Assembly: GCA_024509875.1 (NCBI GenBank)
Contig: JAMPIV010014835.1
Location: forward strand, 772,001-836,000
Direction of reading: 5' to 3'
Origin: Oreohelix idahoensis
Lineage: Eukaryota; Mollusca; Gastropoda; Stylommatophora; Oreohelicidae
Length of the DNA stretch: 64,000 nucleotides
The stretch's first letter is position 1, and the number at the start of each line of letters is the position of its first letter. Positions 1 to 10,765 of this stretch are shown here, piece by piece. The notes beneath the pieces were generated by a model. It was not told where the DNA came from. It saw nothing but the letters and a program-made list of their open reading frames with translations, and ran no database searches. The position numbers and the translations under genes are program-made.

Positions 1-323
1 CTTCCTAGCTTTCTTTCTAGCCAGTACGGTTAAAAAGAGACAAAATACACATCCTTCTTCCATAAACCTTTCCCTCATCTGATTTTGTTCCTTGCCAGTA
101 GAAGCCAGAGATCCAGTGGCCTTTCTTTTTTCCCAATACCAATTAAGGACGAAATCTCTTTGTATTCCTTGAGAGTAAATTTTTCTCCTTCCCAGTCATT
201 TAATTAAGTTTTTTAGATATCCTATGTTTGGTGTGTATTCCTTCTCATCAGCCAGTTGTCCTTCCTGGGCTCCGGTTCTGTTTTAGTTGGTGAGAAATAA
301 CAATCGTTCCAGTAAGTTTGAAT

Positions 324-445
324 CAATTGTCATTTGCCAGTTTCCATCCAGTTTTAAGACGAGTGGTCAGTTCGTTCACATAGTCATAAGATGAGGTAAC
401 AGTTTCCTCTGCCTTCTCATCAGTCCATGTCCTTAACAAGGTTAC
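324..445 (-). pseudogene. Integrase C-terminal fragment of E1
   Basis: Just past the stop of the long ORF, and in another frame, the minus strand reads PYVTLLRTWTDEKAEE followed by a YVNELTTRLKTGWKLAN-like stretch. This matches the start of the integrase C-terminal part of element C at 19323-19440 almost residue for residue. It then degenerates: a stop follows KLANDN and homology fades. The same frame break at the same point in both elements suggests it was inherited. Confidence 0.7.
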
Positions 446-2994
446 ATATGGATCTTGTCATGGCCTCCCAAATAGGGTTTCCGGTGCCATTCCGGTCGAA
501 TTTCTAATGAACTTTTTATTGGCCTCCCAAATAGGGTTACCGGTGCCATTCCGAGTGAAGTTCCAATGGACTTTTTATTGGCCTCCCAAATAGGGTTACC
601 GGTGCCATTCCGGGTAAAGTTCCAATGGACTTTAAAATTTACAAATTTATTTTTCATAGCACATGTCAGGTCCTTAACATTGGAAGCCTTGTAATGAGGA
701 CGTTTTTGCCTTGTATCATGACTTACAAATCGTCCACTACCAATTCTTTTCTGGGGTTTTTCTCCCCACTTAAGATTCTTGGTGAGAGATCTCCTCTGTA
801 CATTTTCTTCCTCCAGTTCACATAATTCCGACCGAGGAATTGTCGGCTTATTCTGGGGTAGAATTACTCTTTGTACTCTATTCATAGTGGCCATGTTAAC
901 ACATTCAAGTGAAGACTGGGTGTGAAAAGGGGGTTCCCATTCCACTTTGTCTACATTTTTAATTCTATTGTCAGGCCTAAGTTTGCTCCGTGGCGTTTCT
1001 AGGTCCTGATTATTATTTTTCCCACTTGTGGGTGTTCCCTCATGCAATATGCCACATGCTTTTACAAAATTCTCAATGTCGACATTTATGTCGGGCCAAT
1101 AGTATTTTCGAGCAACTTTTTGGCAGATGGTACCTACTTTCTCGTGGTCGCCATCTTTTCCAACATGTAATCTCCTAATTACATCTGCCCTATATGCCTT
1201 TGGAAGGACCAGCTGTCCGTGACCAATGGATCCAGTTCCAGCCTTCCTATATAACAGTTTATTCTTCATATAGTAGTCTCCTTTCGTAGGAGGTGTATGG
1301 CACTTAGGTAATTTCTTAAAACACGGGTTGAGTGACCTATCTTCCGCATGTGCCTTCCTCATCTCCTCTGGATGAGTATTTATGGGTTCATGCTCCTCCT
1401 TTCGTGACTGTGACCTGGTCTGCACTGTTGCCATGATCACAGGTTTCCTGGGATTCCCCAAGAATACATAACGACACCCCAATATCAGAGGATAGATGGG
1501 TTCGTTTATCACGGCTGCCTTGATTACTCCTTCCACATAGCGAGTTTTTACACAGATTCTAGCAATGGGAAGTGTCATGGTTGCTACGTCCTTGGTTGCG
1601 GCTTGGATCTCCACTGTTTCTGTGGTGTATTGATCTGCTCGCACCAGGTGAGAGCTCACGACTGAGTCATAATCTAAACCTGTATCGTAAAGGCACCTAA
1701 TGATGACACCATTACATACAACATCCTCACACACTGGGGGGTGGTAACGTTCCTGCTGTCCAATAGGTTTAACCTTTTGTCCCTTTCTCCCCATTTTCAT
1801 TGCAGCAAAGTTAGGAGGTTTTCGAGTACACATTGTGGTGTCATGATTATTTTTCTTGCACCACTTACACCATTTATTTCCCTGAGGAAAATGATTCTTA
1901 TCATTCAATTGCGAGTTTCTATCTCGTTGGTCAAACTTGGCTTTATCATAATAGGCTTTACCCTTGTTAAATTTATCTCTGTGCTCAAATTTAGGTTGAT
2001 TTTGGTTTTGTGGAGCTTTATTATGGTCTATAGGCTTCTTCTTTAAACTTGCTATCTCAGACTGGGCTGCCTGATATCTCTCAGCCACATTTAAGATCTC
2101 CCCCAGCCTCTCAGCACCCTGTTCCGTGAGAAATTTTCTCAGGTCTGGAGCCATGGACTCTCTTAACTGCTCAGTCATAATCATTTCCTCTAAATCTTGG
2201 GTTTTCCCCAGATCAGTCCATTTCTCCAGGTATGTCTCCAGGCGAGCAGAGAACTGGTGGTAAGTCTCTCCAGTCAACAGTTTGGCATCCCTAAATTTCT
2301 TTCTGTACAATTCACTGTTTTTCTCATATCTAACTAGAAGAGCTTGCTTAAGAATGTCGTAGTCATCCTGATCATCCTTGCTCAGTTTGGCGAAGACCTC
2401 ATAAGAGGTTCCCCTAAGCCCCTGAGATACCTTCATACTCCATCTCTCTTTCTCTAGTCCATACATAGTAGCTAATGCCTCAAATCTAGAGAGGAATGAT
2501 TCAATATCATCCTCTTTTTCTACAAAGGGGTCCAAATGAAACCCCATGGCTGATGTTGAGGCGACCTGGCTTGCAGCAGAGTCTGAGGTGGATGAGCTAC
2601 TTCCATTATCAGGAGCATGGCCTTGTAACTCCATCTCCCTTAGTCGCAACTCATGTTCCCTTTGTAACCGTTTCTCTTCTTTCTCAGCCTCCATCTGTAA
2701 TCTCTTCTCCTCTTTGGCAGCCTCCAACCTCTTTTCTTCTTTCCTGGCCTCAGCCTCAAGCTTCTTCTCCTCCAACTGCAGCCTCTTGATCTCAGCCTCC
2801 CTATCAGCCTCTAATTTCTTAAGCTCCCTAGCATCCTCTAACATAATTCTCTTCTCCTCAGCTAATCTCTTATCTTCCCTTTCCATATACTTATCGCACT
2901 CTGATGTCACATACTGAATTAGAGCTTGCCCATCTAAATTCATTTCCTTTGCAGTCTGCACAGCAGCAGATCTGTATTTAGCCATATCCGCCAT
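442..2994 (-). CDS. Gag-protease-integrase zinc finger polyprotein, integrase core replaced
   Basis: An 850-residue ORF starting at an ATG (MADMAKYR...). Residues about 40-120 are a highly charged K/E/R coiled coil. Residues about 150-310 are a Gag capsid-like domain. A CX2CX4HX4C zinc knuckle follows (WCKWCKKNNHDTTMC). Next comes a retropepsin-like aspartic protease with a DTG motif (LYDTGLDYD) and a later ILGCRY motif. After a linker comes an integrase-type H2C2 zinc finger (LHVGKDGDHEKVG...YYWP...ENFVKAC) whose last cysteine is lost. The catalytic integrase core is absent. In its place is about 150 residues I do not recognise, shared with the element at 17299-19329. Gag packages RNA, the protease would mature it, and the zinc finger normally belongs to integrase. 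The last 60 residues come from a 59-bp repeat read in three frames. Uninterrupted, but non-autonomous on this evidence. Confidence 0.85.
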   Translation of the reverse strand: MADMAKYRSAAVQTAKEMNLDGQALIQYVTSECDKYMEREDKRLAEEKRIMLEDARELKKLEADREAEIKRLQLEEKKLEAEARKEEKRLEAAKEEKRLQMEAEKEEKRLQREHELRLREMELQGHAPDNGSSSSTSDSAASQVASTSAMGFHLDPFVEKEDDIESFLSRFEALATMYGLEKERWSMKVSQGLRGTSYEVFAKLSKDDQDDYDILKQALLVRYEKNSELYRKKFRDAKLLTGETYHQFSARLETYLEKWTDLGKTQDLEEMIMTEQLRESMAPDLRKFLTEQGAERLGEILNVAERYQAAQSEIASLKKKPIDHNKAPQNQNQPKFEHRDKFNKGKAYYDKAKFDQRDRNSQLNDKNHFPQGNKWCKWCKKNNHDTTMCTRKPPNFAAMKMGRKGQKVKPIGQQERYHPPVCEDVVCNGVIIRCLYDTGLDYDSVVSSHLVRADQYTTETVEIQAATKDVATMTLPIARICVKTRYVEGVIKAAVINEPIYPLILGCRYVFLGNPRKPVIMATVQTRSQSRKEEHEPINTHPEEMRKAHAEDRSLNPCFKKLPKCHTPPTKGDYYMKNKLLYRKAGTGSIGHGQLVLPKAYRADVIRRLHVGKDGDHEKVGTICQKVARKYYWPDINVDIENFVKACGILHEGTPTSGKNNNQDLETPRSKLRPDNRIKNVDKVEWEPPFHTQSSLECVNMATMNRVQRVILPQNKPTIPRSELCELEEENVQRRSLTKNLKWGEKPQKRIGSGRFVSHDTRQKRPHYKASNVKDLTCAMKNKFVNFKVHWNFTRNGTGNPIWEANKKSIGTSLGMAPVTLFGRPIKSSLEIRPEWHRKPYLGGHDKIHM
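461..637 (-). repeat. 59-bp tandem repeat, three copies
   Basis: Units begin at 461, 520 and 579 (each TGGCCTCCCAAATAGGGTT on the plus strand) and differ at only a few bases. Because 59 is not a multiple of three, the E1 ORF reads the three copies in three successive frames, giving three unrelated peptide segments with no stop. Element C lacks the expansion at the same place. Confidence 0.9.
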
Positions 2995-3165
2995 TTTATA
3001 GTTAACAATATGAAATACTATCCACTACCTTAACTAATTAATCAACTCTAAACACAAGACAAAGGGCAATGATATCTCAAACCACTCTCAGATTATTTTT
3101 ACTAGTATATTTTACAAATACTGGGACTAGTGACTCACTTAAAGTAGGGTACTAAGAACCTTTAA

Positions 3166-3183
3166 ATCCAGGACGAGCCCCCA
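3166..3183 (-). other. Primer binding site, tRNA-Pro-like
   Basis: On the minus strand, a few bases inside the 5' LTR end, the sequence reads TGGGGGCTCGTCCTGGAT. It differs at one base from the well-known 18-nt site complementary to the 3' end of tRNA-Pro. This fixes the LTR/internal boundary and the element's minus orientation. Confidence 0.75.
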
Positions 3184-3188
3184 ATTAA

Positions 3189-4860
3189 TGTGGTGAATTA
3201 GTTGTTAGTATTGGTTTCAATATTATATTAATGGTATCTGGTGTGAGGTCAGCTATGCAAGTCCCTGAGGTTTATTAAATATAAATAAGTTTACAGGGTA
3301 CCTGTCTGCTTCCACCACGACCTCACCCGATTATACATCTTCCCCTACTGAAGTGTATTGGTGTGTGTATGTTGTCTAGCAAGTGTCTAGGGTATATGCA
3401 ATGTGATGAAATGTATGAACAAGACAACAATTACACCTATTACTAATAAACAATGATTAAACAAGTCACTGAGTAAAGTTTGGAATGTAACTTATTTTTT
3501 TATAATTTATTTTCTTGTATCTAGTTATTCTTCTGACACAGGAATAATCAACTCAACATGATAATGAAATTATTTACAACCAATTATTTTACAACTGTCA
3601 TTGAGTCTGTTTTATCCCACAATTATTTATATGTTTCAAGCTGGGAAAATGTCAAGTATTTCTTGCTCCTAGAAAAGGGTACAAGTTTATTGAACGTTTT
3701 TGTTCCTCACTGTCTGATACCCTATCTTATAGGAAAACTGAGAGAGTGGAGTGTTTGTGATATCAATTTCCCAGACAAGTCTTATCTGAGGTCTCTGGAA
3801 CCAGGCTGGTTGAAGTATGTATAACACGCCAGCATCCACTGCCAAGACACGATTCTGCTTCTAGAGGTAAATCACTGTGTAGGCACTCAGTAGTTAGGCC
3901 TCACTGCAGAACTTAGGGACAGGTGTTAGATCACCTGGGCTCACTCGTAGATGAAACTCTGGAACAATACAAATGTGTCCCACTCAGCATCTAATAATCT
4001 CTCTCTTTCATTATTCTAACATGGCAATATCATCAGACATCAGTATGGTAACTAAACAATTAGTTAACGTTCTCAATTTGGTTGGTACCCCCTTCTGGAT
4101 AAATAACTTTCAAACCCCGTTTGACATTTTCCTTGATAAAGGAAACATTTTACATTAATACTATCAAGTCATGTACAATCACGGTGACTTGCTGAAGAAG
4201 ACGGCCAGTGATCTTCCTGGTCTTATGTCATAACACAACTTTTTCTTTTCATTATCATATTTAATTTAATTTTCTCCCCATATGGCCGAAAGCCTGTCTG
4301 GCTTTTCTATACCAGGTTAATACAGTTCCTAACAACGCTGTGAAACAACACAGAGTGATGTTGCCTTCCCTCCAGATAAATGTTTCCCCTTTAAGGTTCA
4401 TACAAATTCAATAATGCATACATAATAATGATAAAAATGACAATATAAATGTTAATATAAAGGTTTCAATATTTACCGCAATCAAAGAAATCTACACACT
4501 AAACAGTTGAATATTGCGGTATATGGTAACAAATCCAGATCGCTGCTTGTGCAGAATTAGCAACCAAGACAGTACTCTTGCCTTGTCTATAACAACTTCT
4601 TTGGTGTATAAATTTTAGTTAACAAGTGGCCCCGAATACCAACTACTAATTGGTTTTATACAACCGTTTAGTCTAGTACACTACAGCCAATCAGAGACTG
4701 TTTAATGAATAGCGTTCCTTTTCAAATAAAACTGACCTCAAATATTCAAATTAAGGACTCCTTCCCCTCTCCTATTTAATTCAGTACGGCATTTTCAAAA
4801 ACAAATAGGACGTTAACCTTAATTTTTCCTTCTATTTTAAACTACCTTATGCATGCAGAC
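3189..4860 (-). repeat. 5' LTR of element E1 (right end approximate)
   Basis: The inner end is precise: TGTGGTGAATT on the plus strand, so the LTR ends ...CACCACA in element orientation, just before the primer site. Related sequences (TGTGGTGGG..., GTGAGGTCAGCTATGCA, TCAGGGTACCTG-like) occur at 28064 and 30243, showing an LTR family. The outer end is set only by where resemblance fades, near a GT-rich stretch. The second LTR lies outside the window, so no target duplication could be checked. Confidence 0.6.
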
Positions 4861-5057
4861 TTAACGGCGCCACGTCACATTGCGTGTGTGTGTGTATCGT
4901 CTGCCAAATCCAACCGTGTGAATATATGTCCAGAACGCGGGTCGAGAAAAAGGGGGTCTTTCGAACGCCCGTCATGGTATTAATGTTAAACCGCGGCAAA
5001 TCGTTTAGGCCCTTACTTCGGTATGCAAATTGAACGTGCTGTGGAATTTAGCGTTAG

Positions 5058-5555
5058 TCCTTACAGATTTTACTATATAAACAAGAACAGCACACAAGAG
5101 CCCAGCTGATAAGACTAAACACAGAGGTGCGAGACATAAAACAACAACTCAAAGTCGAGACGAACAAACAACACAACGACGACTCTGATACCCTAAGAGA
5201 CGAAACAATAGGAGCCTTACAGAGCGCCCAGGCAATGTTACAGGACATGAAAACCATCAAACACGAGATAGAAGTTGACACCGCCAAACTCGCAGAGCTA
5301 AAGGAAGAGAACGACCAAATACTCAAAAGAATTGAAACAGAGAGAAGGATCGTTGAGGATATCCTTACAAAAACTAGAGAACAAAACAAAGAAACGAAAG
5401 ACAAAATGAGAACCGAAATCGTACAGCAACTGATAAGCAATCAAGAAAGAGCAAGTGCAGCCATGAAGGAGGTCCTACCAAACATACTAAAGACAGTCAT
5501 GGGACAACGCACACCGAATCAGACAACAGCGAGTAAGGACCAAACAGGCAGCTAG
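5058..5555 (+). CDS. Coiled-coil ORF, possible last exon
   Basis: The frame is open from 5058 to the TAG at 5553-5555. From about 5073 it encodes one long hydrophilic coiled coil: LLYKQEQHTRAQLIRLN-like, then heptad-like K/E/Q/L sequence with KLAELKEEN and KRIETERRIVEDIL, ending QRTPNQTTASKDQTGS. No ATG precedes the coil, and a CCTTACAG at 5059-5066 could be a splice acceptor, so this may be the final exon of a longer gene or the end of a transposon ORF. A TATA-like ACTATATAAA (5072-5081) lies within the open frame and could instead be a promoter. The stop codon is followed within two bases by a histone-type stem-loop. Family not recognised. Confidence 0.45.
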   Translation, partial: SLQILLYKQEQHTRAQLIRLNTEVRDIKQQLKVETNKQHNDDSDTLRDETIGALQSAQAMLQDMKTIKHEIEVDTAKLAELKEENDQILKRIETERRIVEDILTKTREQNKETKDKMRTEIVQQLISNQERASAAMKEVLPNILKTVMGQRTPNQTTASKDQTGS

Positions 5556-5588
5556 TGGTCCTTATCAGGACCAGTCATCTCCAGGACA
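5549..5588 (+). promoter_or_regulatory. Histone-type 3' stem-loop module 1
   Basis: CAGCTAG (containing the ORF's stop codon) is followed by GGTCCTTATCAGGACC at 5557-5572. This fits the histone mRNA stem-loop consensus GGYYCUUYUNARRRCC at 15 of 16 positions, with a six-base stem. A decayed second hairpin (AGTCATCTCCAGGAC) follows at once. The match to the consensus is directly visible; its use in RNA 3' end formation is inference. Confidence 0.55.
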
Positions 5589-5727
5589 AGGAACGCGATA
5601 CCAGCGAAGACGTTAAAACACTTTATCCCCCAATATAACCGTTTGTAACCCGTAAGGCAGGAAACGAATACCATGAGCACGCCACGACACCATAACCAGA
5701 CAAGCAACGAAGAGGTATCCAGACAGT

Positions 5728-5767
5728 CAGCTAGTGGTCCTTTTTAGGACCAGTCCTTTTCAGGACT
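5728..5767 (+). promoter_or_regulatory. Histone-type 3' stem-loop module 2, tandem pair
   Basis: A second CAGCTAG (5728-5734) precedes two abutting hairpins. 5736-5751, GGTCCTTTTTAGGACC, matches the histone stem-loop consensus at every position. 5752-5767, AGTCCTTTTCAGGACT, keeps a perfect six-base stem with the outer pair changed from G-C to A-T. The whole module repeats module 1 about 179 bp downstream. Confidence 0.6.
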
Positions 5768-7588
5768 AACAACCGGCTAGCACCGAAGAAACTAAACGCA
5801 ATATATACCCCAATTATAACCAACTTTCAGGTTGAACAGGGTATAACAGCAACATAGTAGACAAACGAACGAACGAACGAACGGCGGAAGGGAGTTTGCT
5901 AACTATAGGAGCAAGATGCAGACGAGGACGTGAGACGTGTTGGCAGAAGAGTCGGTGAAGACATGGGAACACGTGAGCTATAATCTTTAAGGTACTTTAT
6001 ATATATTAGCATTAGTTCCCTCTTGTTTAAGAATTATTTTCAGCGTGACCCGGTCCTAATATTTGAAAGAATAGCTAATTCTGTTTACTAGAAGATTTTG
6101 GCTAGGAAATTAGAATCCGTTTTAATGTCATAGATTAGTGGCAGGAATGTGGATATATTTTATTCATGGTTCTAGTAAGTCCACTTCACTGCTGTACGAA
6201 AATAGAATACGTATTTCATACATGGAATTGGACAGAAATTATATCAGGTACTGAAATGGAAGTAGAATTAACTTTACGGCAAGAGGGAGGCCTGAACCTG
6301 GCATGGTATGCCACGTGTTGATGAAGTGAACTGTACACAAAGATAGTGTCTGTAAGCGGCATGGACATTTTTAGTTTCCTCGTGTTGGGGAGATAGGCAA
6401 AATGATGTTAAGCTATTTATTATTTGGGAGCATTGTGGGCTAATTATAACGTTTGTTAATTTTGTTAGTTCAAGAGTAATTTTATTTTATTCTTTGATGC
6501 GAAGGTAATTTAGTTAGTGTGCCTCACGATAATTGATTATAATTCGACTGTATATTTTTAATGGTTTACTTTGAGGTGAGAATAGTTATATCTGGTTGTG
6601 TACATAGTTTTCTTCTTAATTTTCCTTTAAGTGATGTATTTAGTTCCAGTTATTAAGATTCCTTGGAAGCATGATACCCCTCCTTTATGAGTATGGCACT
6701 TTGAGACATAAGCGTTTCTCTGCTCCTTGCGGTGCATGGTGACACCAATGCGGCTGGTGTCCACCAGAAGCCTACAAGTAGCATTTATTTACTATTGCAG
6801 TGGTTGTTTCTGTAACATTGCATTTCATATGATACGATTCCCAGTCTCATCAGTCATCACATACGACATGCTTCAATGTGCAGGAACGAATATTGGTGTG
6901 GATCGGTTGCCAGGTGATAGTTTATTCTTATTACGGAGAGTACTGGTTGTACATATTGTTTAATTCTGCTTTATGCCCATTTTATTATTATTTAATTATT
7001 GTCATGGTATGGCAGGGTAAGGGATGGTTTATGAGAGCACGTGGGTTCACTTGGGAATAAATTATTTCTCACTCCCTTCTTATGGAGCAGGGAGCCACCA
7101 ATGAGGCTGACCTCCGCATGGAGCATGCATAAGCTCTTGCATCAGTGGTTCATGTAGCAATATGTATTACATGGTGACATTGCCAGCCTCACGTACAACA
7201 TCACACTAAGCTCATTGGACGACATTGCATGAGCGTGGGTGTGTGTGTGTATTAGTCGGATGTCTCAGGTGGCGTGGAAGAACGGGATGTTTGGCAGGTG
7301 GAAGTGTGGTGTTTCTCATTTAATTATTAAGGTTTTAACTAGTCAGTGCTTTACTTGTGTTTCAGGTTAACACATGGGCACTAGCTGGGTGTTTGTTTAT
7401 TTGTTTAGTGTTTGCTCATTAGTTTTGCTTTCTGAGTTTGGGTCACTGAAAGTGTTGTATGAATAAATACAGTCCCTGCCTTAAAATCAAGAGTTTTATT
7501 GTTGTACAGGTCTGGTGCAAATGTGAATTGGCCGCAAGAATGTGATCACCAATCACAACAACATCACATTTCTCGCCCACCCTATCTT
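5768..7588. other. No recognisable gene
   Basis: AT-rich DNA with a short CGAA repeat near 5868-5883 and scattered short open frames that resemble nothing I know. No exon with convincing splice sites and protein similarity was seen. Confidence 0.5.
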
Positions 7589-7610
7589 ATATATATATAT
7601 ATATATATAT
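7589..7610. repeat. AT dinucleotide microsatellite
   Basis: About eleven AT units with no associated gene. Confidence 0.9.
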
Positions 7611-7917
7611 GATCCCAACTTCTTTCTGTATCAGTCATGTATTCGTTCAAAACCCCTTTCATTAATTCTTGCAAGATAATATGAAAGGGCTTGATAAATG
7701 ATTACAGTAAGTCTCTAAATGCACAGAGAGAAAACAAAGATAATGTCAATAAATTCAGGAAACGATAAAAATACTGCACTTGAAACACCACTACAAGATG
7801 TAGCACATGCATGTACTATTGGAGCAATATAGACATAGTTGGAGGGACAAATAATAACATCAAAATAAGAATACTAAATTCTAGAGGAGCTTCCATTACG
7901 TTGGGACATATAAGAAA

Positions 7918-10316
7918 CTAGCTGTAACGACCAGGCGTTGCCCGGTTTTGTTCCTACCATCTGCATAGAAAACTTATGAAATGTCAAAATCAAACTATAA
8001 TATTTTGATATTCGAGTGAAAATGAATTTTCATTTAAGTTAATGACTACTGCTTTAAGTGACTATACTCGTGCTTTGTTTACTGTAATTGCAAATGCAAG
8101 CCGCACAAAATACTGTTATTCTCCTTATGGTTCCACAAGAAGAGTGATTTCACTTTTGCTTTTCAATGTGCTTCCGAGTTTTTCCAAAATACTCGTATTT
8201 CTTTTGACGGAATCGCAAAAGCAATTTAATTCCGCTTCCGAGTTTTAGCAAGAAGCAAATTAATTTATATTTTCCCTTTTGACCGTCCAAGTCATCCTTT
8301 TTTTAACATTCTTAATATTCGCAAAAAAAAAAGAATTGTAAGTAAAATTAATTTTCCAAATGCTTTGAAGTTTTAGACCAAGAAGCGTGAAAGCAACAAT
8401 ATTTGGTGGTGAACACTATTCACTGCTACAAACTGAAACTGTTTTAAATTTATCAAGCAGACATTTATGCCGTCTCTATTTTTTTCATTGCCTTTGCACA
8501 AATGCGAAAGTCAAAGTCAGGTTTTTGCCGCATCTAAACGTGCAAGTATCCCCGTCAGTCGACTTTGGCCACGTTTCAACGCATTCCAGAATGCCATTGT
8601 TCGATCCAAATACCTAACGGAAAATTTAAGATGCTTAAAACAACTGTCAATTTTGATTTAAACCCCTGATATTCTTTTTCAATTTGAACAAAAGCAATTT
8701 CTTTTGCTTCATGTGCGTTTCTTTTTTTTGGACATAAAAAAAGAAAATTTTAAGTTATCCATAAGATTTTAGAATATTACCCGCTATTCTCATCGCCTAT
8801 AGAGACAAAATTTACAACAAAAAACACTGATTATTTTTTTGAATTCAAAACATTCAAATTGCACCAAAAATACGTTATTATGGTTCAGCCAATCAAGACA
8901 GTCTGTTTTGCATCTGAGTCCGAGAGTTTTTAGCTTTCCCTTCAAAAGCAATTCAGCGACTGGCATTTCTGGGCATGGAATGCATTGGAAACCGGTGCGA
9001 AAGTCGACTTATGTTGTTTTTCACGTAGCAACATACGTCAAAAATTTCATTACACATTGACCACAAAAACGAACGCAATTCAGGTAAACACGTGCAATGT
9101 GACATAAAGAACATTTAAGGCTGGTTTTTATTATACACTACACCAAATTTTTATTGCATTGTAGCTAAAAGTTATACATTATTGCTTGTAAAAAAAAAAA
9201 CAACAAAAAAACATGATTATTTTTTTCTGTCATACATACTTTAAATATAAAAGGCATTGTGATTGTGTTGAGCTGAATTTTTAAAATAAAAGTTTCTCTT
9301 TTCCGCGAGACACGGCCTATTCAACCTAGACATACGGATAGCGCCTTTATAGTAGGACACATGGCTAAATAAAGAAGATCTTTCGTTCTGGTGTATTGTT
9401 TAGCTTTGAGCTAGTTTATTTTTAATGAACAACAAAAACATAAAATAAAATAACTTAAATGTTGCCTTATTTTGGCGAGTCCAATTATAGAATGCCCCTC
9501 GGCCCAGCAATGTAATAAAGACCTTTTTCTTTAAAAACAGATGTTGCGGTCTGATTCAGTTATGAAGATTTTAATCTTTTATAAACTATGTAATATTTGC
9601 TAAATAAACAAACTGCTTGAAAAAGTATATCTAAATTTGATATAAAAAGTAATAATAACTGAAATAATATTTTTTTTTTAAATTTTATTTTCGCATAAAA
9701 CATTAATGTCTGTTTAAATAATTTAAAGTGCTATGCAAAATAAAGAAATGTGACGTTGTAAGTATCAACGTTTAATAAGATTTTTATCGTTTGGATTGTT
9801 TCCCTTGATTTATAATTTTGATTGCATCCCTTGATTCAATTTGGCACTCGTTTGAACACGGCCGTATATTACGCATAGAAAAATAAAGCACGCTACGGGG
9901 TACTTTTATTCGGATACGGATCCACATTGTACAGTCATTGCTTTTTTTTTTTTTTTAATTTTCCTTTAAATTAAAAGTGAATGCTTAATAGTTTTGAACT
10001 ATGTTGTTAAATATGGAAAAGTATGGCAGTTGTCACAAAAACAAAACAATAGTTTTTACATTTATATTACTTCCCTTGATTACTCATGAATTTTTATTTA
10101 ATGATTATAGCCCCTGATCTGTTTACGTTTCTTACGAAAATCTTTAATTACTCATAATGTCATAATTACAATATTAAATTATGAAATGACTACATCGCGT
10201 TTTCGGTAGTAACTAAAGAGACTTTCTGCCAAAATTCATTAAGAAATAATAAGGTGTGCGGATTTGTATTAAGAACGTACTTACATACTTTGCCTTTTAT
10301 TTATATAGATAAAGTA
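7918..10316. other. Unclassified AT-rich stretch, possible transposon
   Basis: It opens with TGTAACGACCAGGCGTTGCCCGG, a GC-rich motif resembling ends of some invertebrate mobile elements, and ends near TTTATATAGATAAAG, a tail-like GATA motif. Between them lies AT-rich DNA with poly-T and poly-A runs. Open frames at 8042-8248 and 8387-9060 look like chance. No second copy is in the window, so element status is a guess. Confidence 0.25.
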
Positions 10317-10369
10317 TAAACCATACATCTGAATTTTCAATTAAAATATCTAGTAAGTCCTATTATGAG

Positions 10370-10765
10370 GATCTGAAACATGGAGAACAAACAGAAAACT
10401 ACTACCAAAACGCTATAGACTTTCATAAATGGATGCGTGCTTAAAATTGAAGGATCGAAGTGTTTTGACATGATCAGTCATAAGGAACTGATGACAAGAA
10501 CCAGACAAGTGCCAGTGGAACATGACGTGAGAAGCAAACGCAAGAGATAAAAAAGGATGCACATTCATGAAACCTGTTAATATCATTACCTTGTTTTAAA
10601 TACCCAGGGTGAGAGGTAGAGAGAGAGACCAATTAACGTATTTAAAACGGAACTGGAAATAAACAAGAAGAGCACGAAGAAGGAACAGAAAGAGACTGGT
10701 GTTATGGGAAAGAAGTTTTGTTGAAGGCCTATGCTCCATACGGAGCTCATTAATGATGATTAATT
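10370..10765 (+). pseudogene. Decayed LINE reverse transcriptase C-terminus
   Basis: Switching frames recovers a series typical of the C-terminal end of LINE reverse transcriptases: a TWRTNRKLLPK stretch, a region around 10600-10680 resembling NTQGERKRGRP and a basic stretch, and a final SFVEGLCSIRS-like segment. It stops near TTAATGATGATTAATTATT, a likely 3' tail. Many stops and frameshifts show it is old. Confidence 0.5.

Larger units (their letters stand above)
1..3188 (-). mobile_element. LTR retrotransposon E1, internal region (partial)
   Basis: Internal part of a Ty3/Gypsy-type element read right to left. In element order it holds a short leader next to the 5' LTR, a long gag-protease-integrase-zinc-finger ORF, then a short decayed integrase C-terminal stretch running off the left edge. 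No reverse transcriptase or RNase H is visible in the window. The gag is clearly related to that of element C (17299-19329). The far end and 3' LTR lie outside the window, so completeness cannot be judged. Confidence 0.85.

Noticed and set aside
5054..5440. Minus-strand 128-residue frame rich in Ser/Leu/Cys
   Set aside because: Antisense of the coiled-coil ORF.
8042..9060. Cluster of small plus-strand frames
   Set aside because: No motif, no splice context, AT-rich; likely chance or inside an unclassified repeat.
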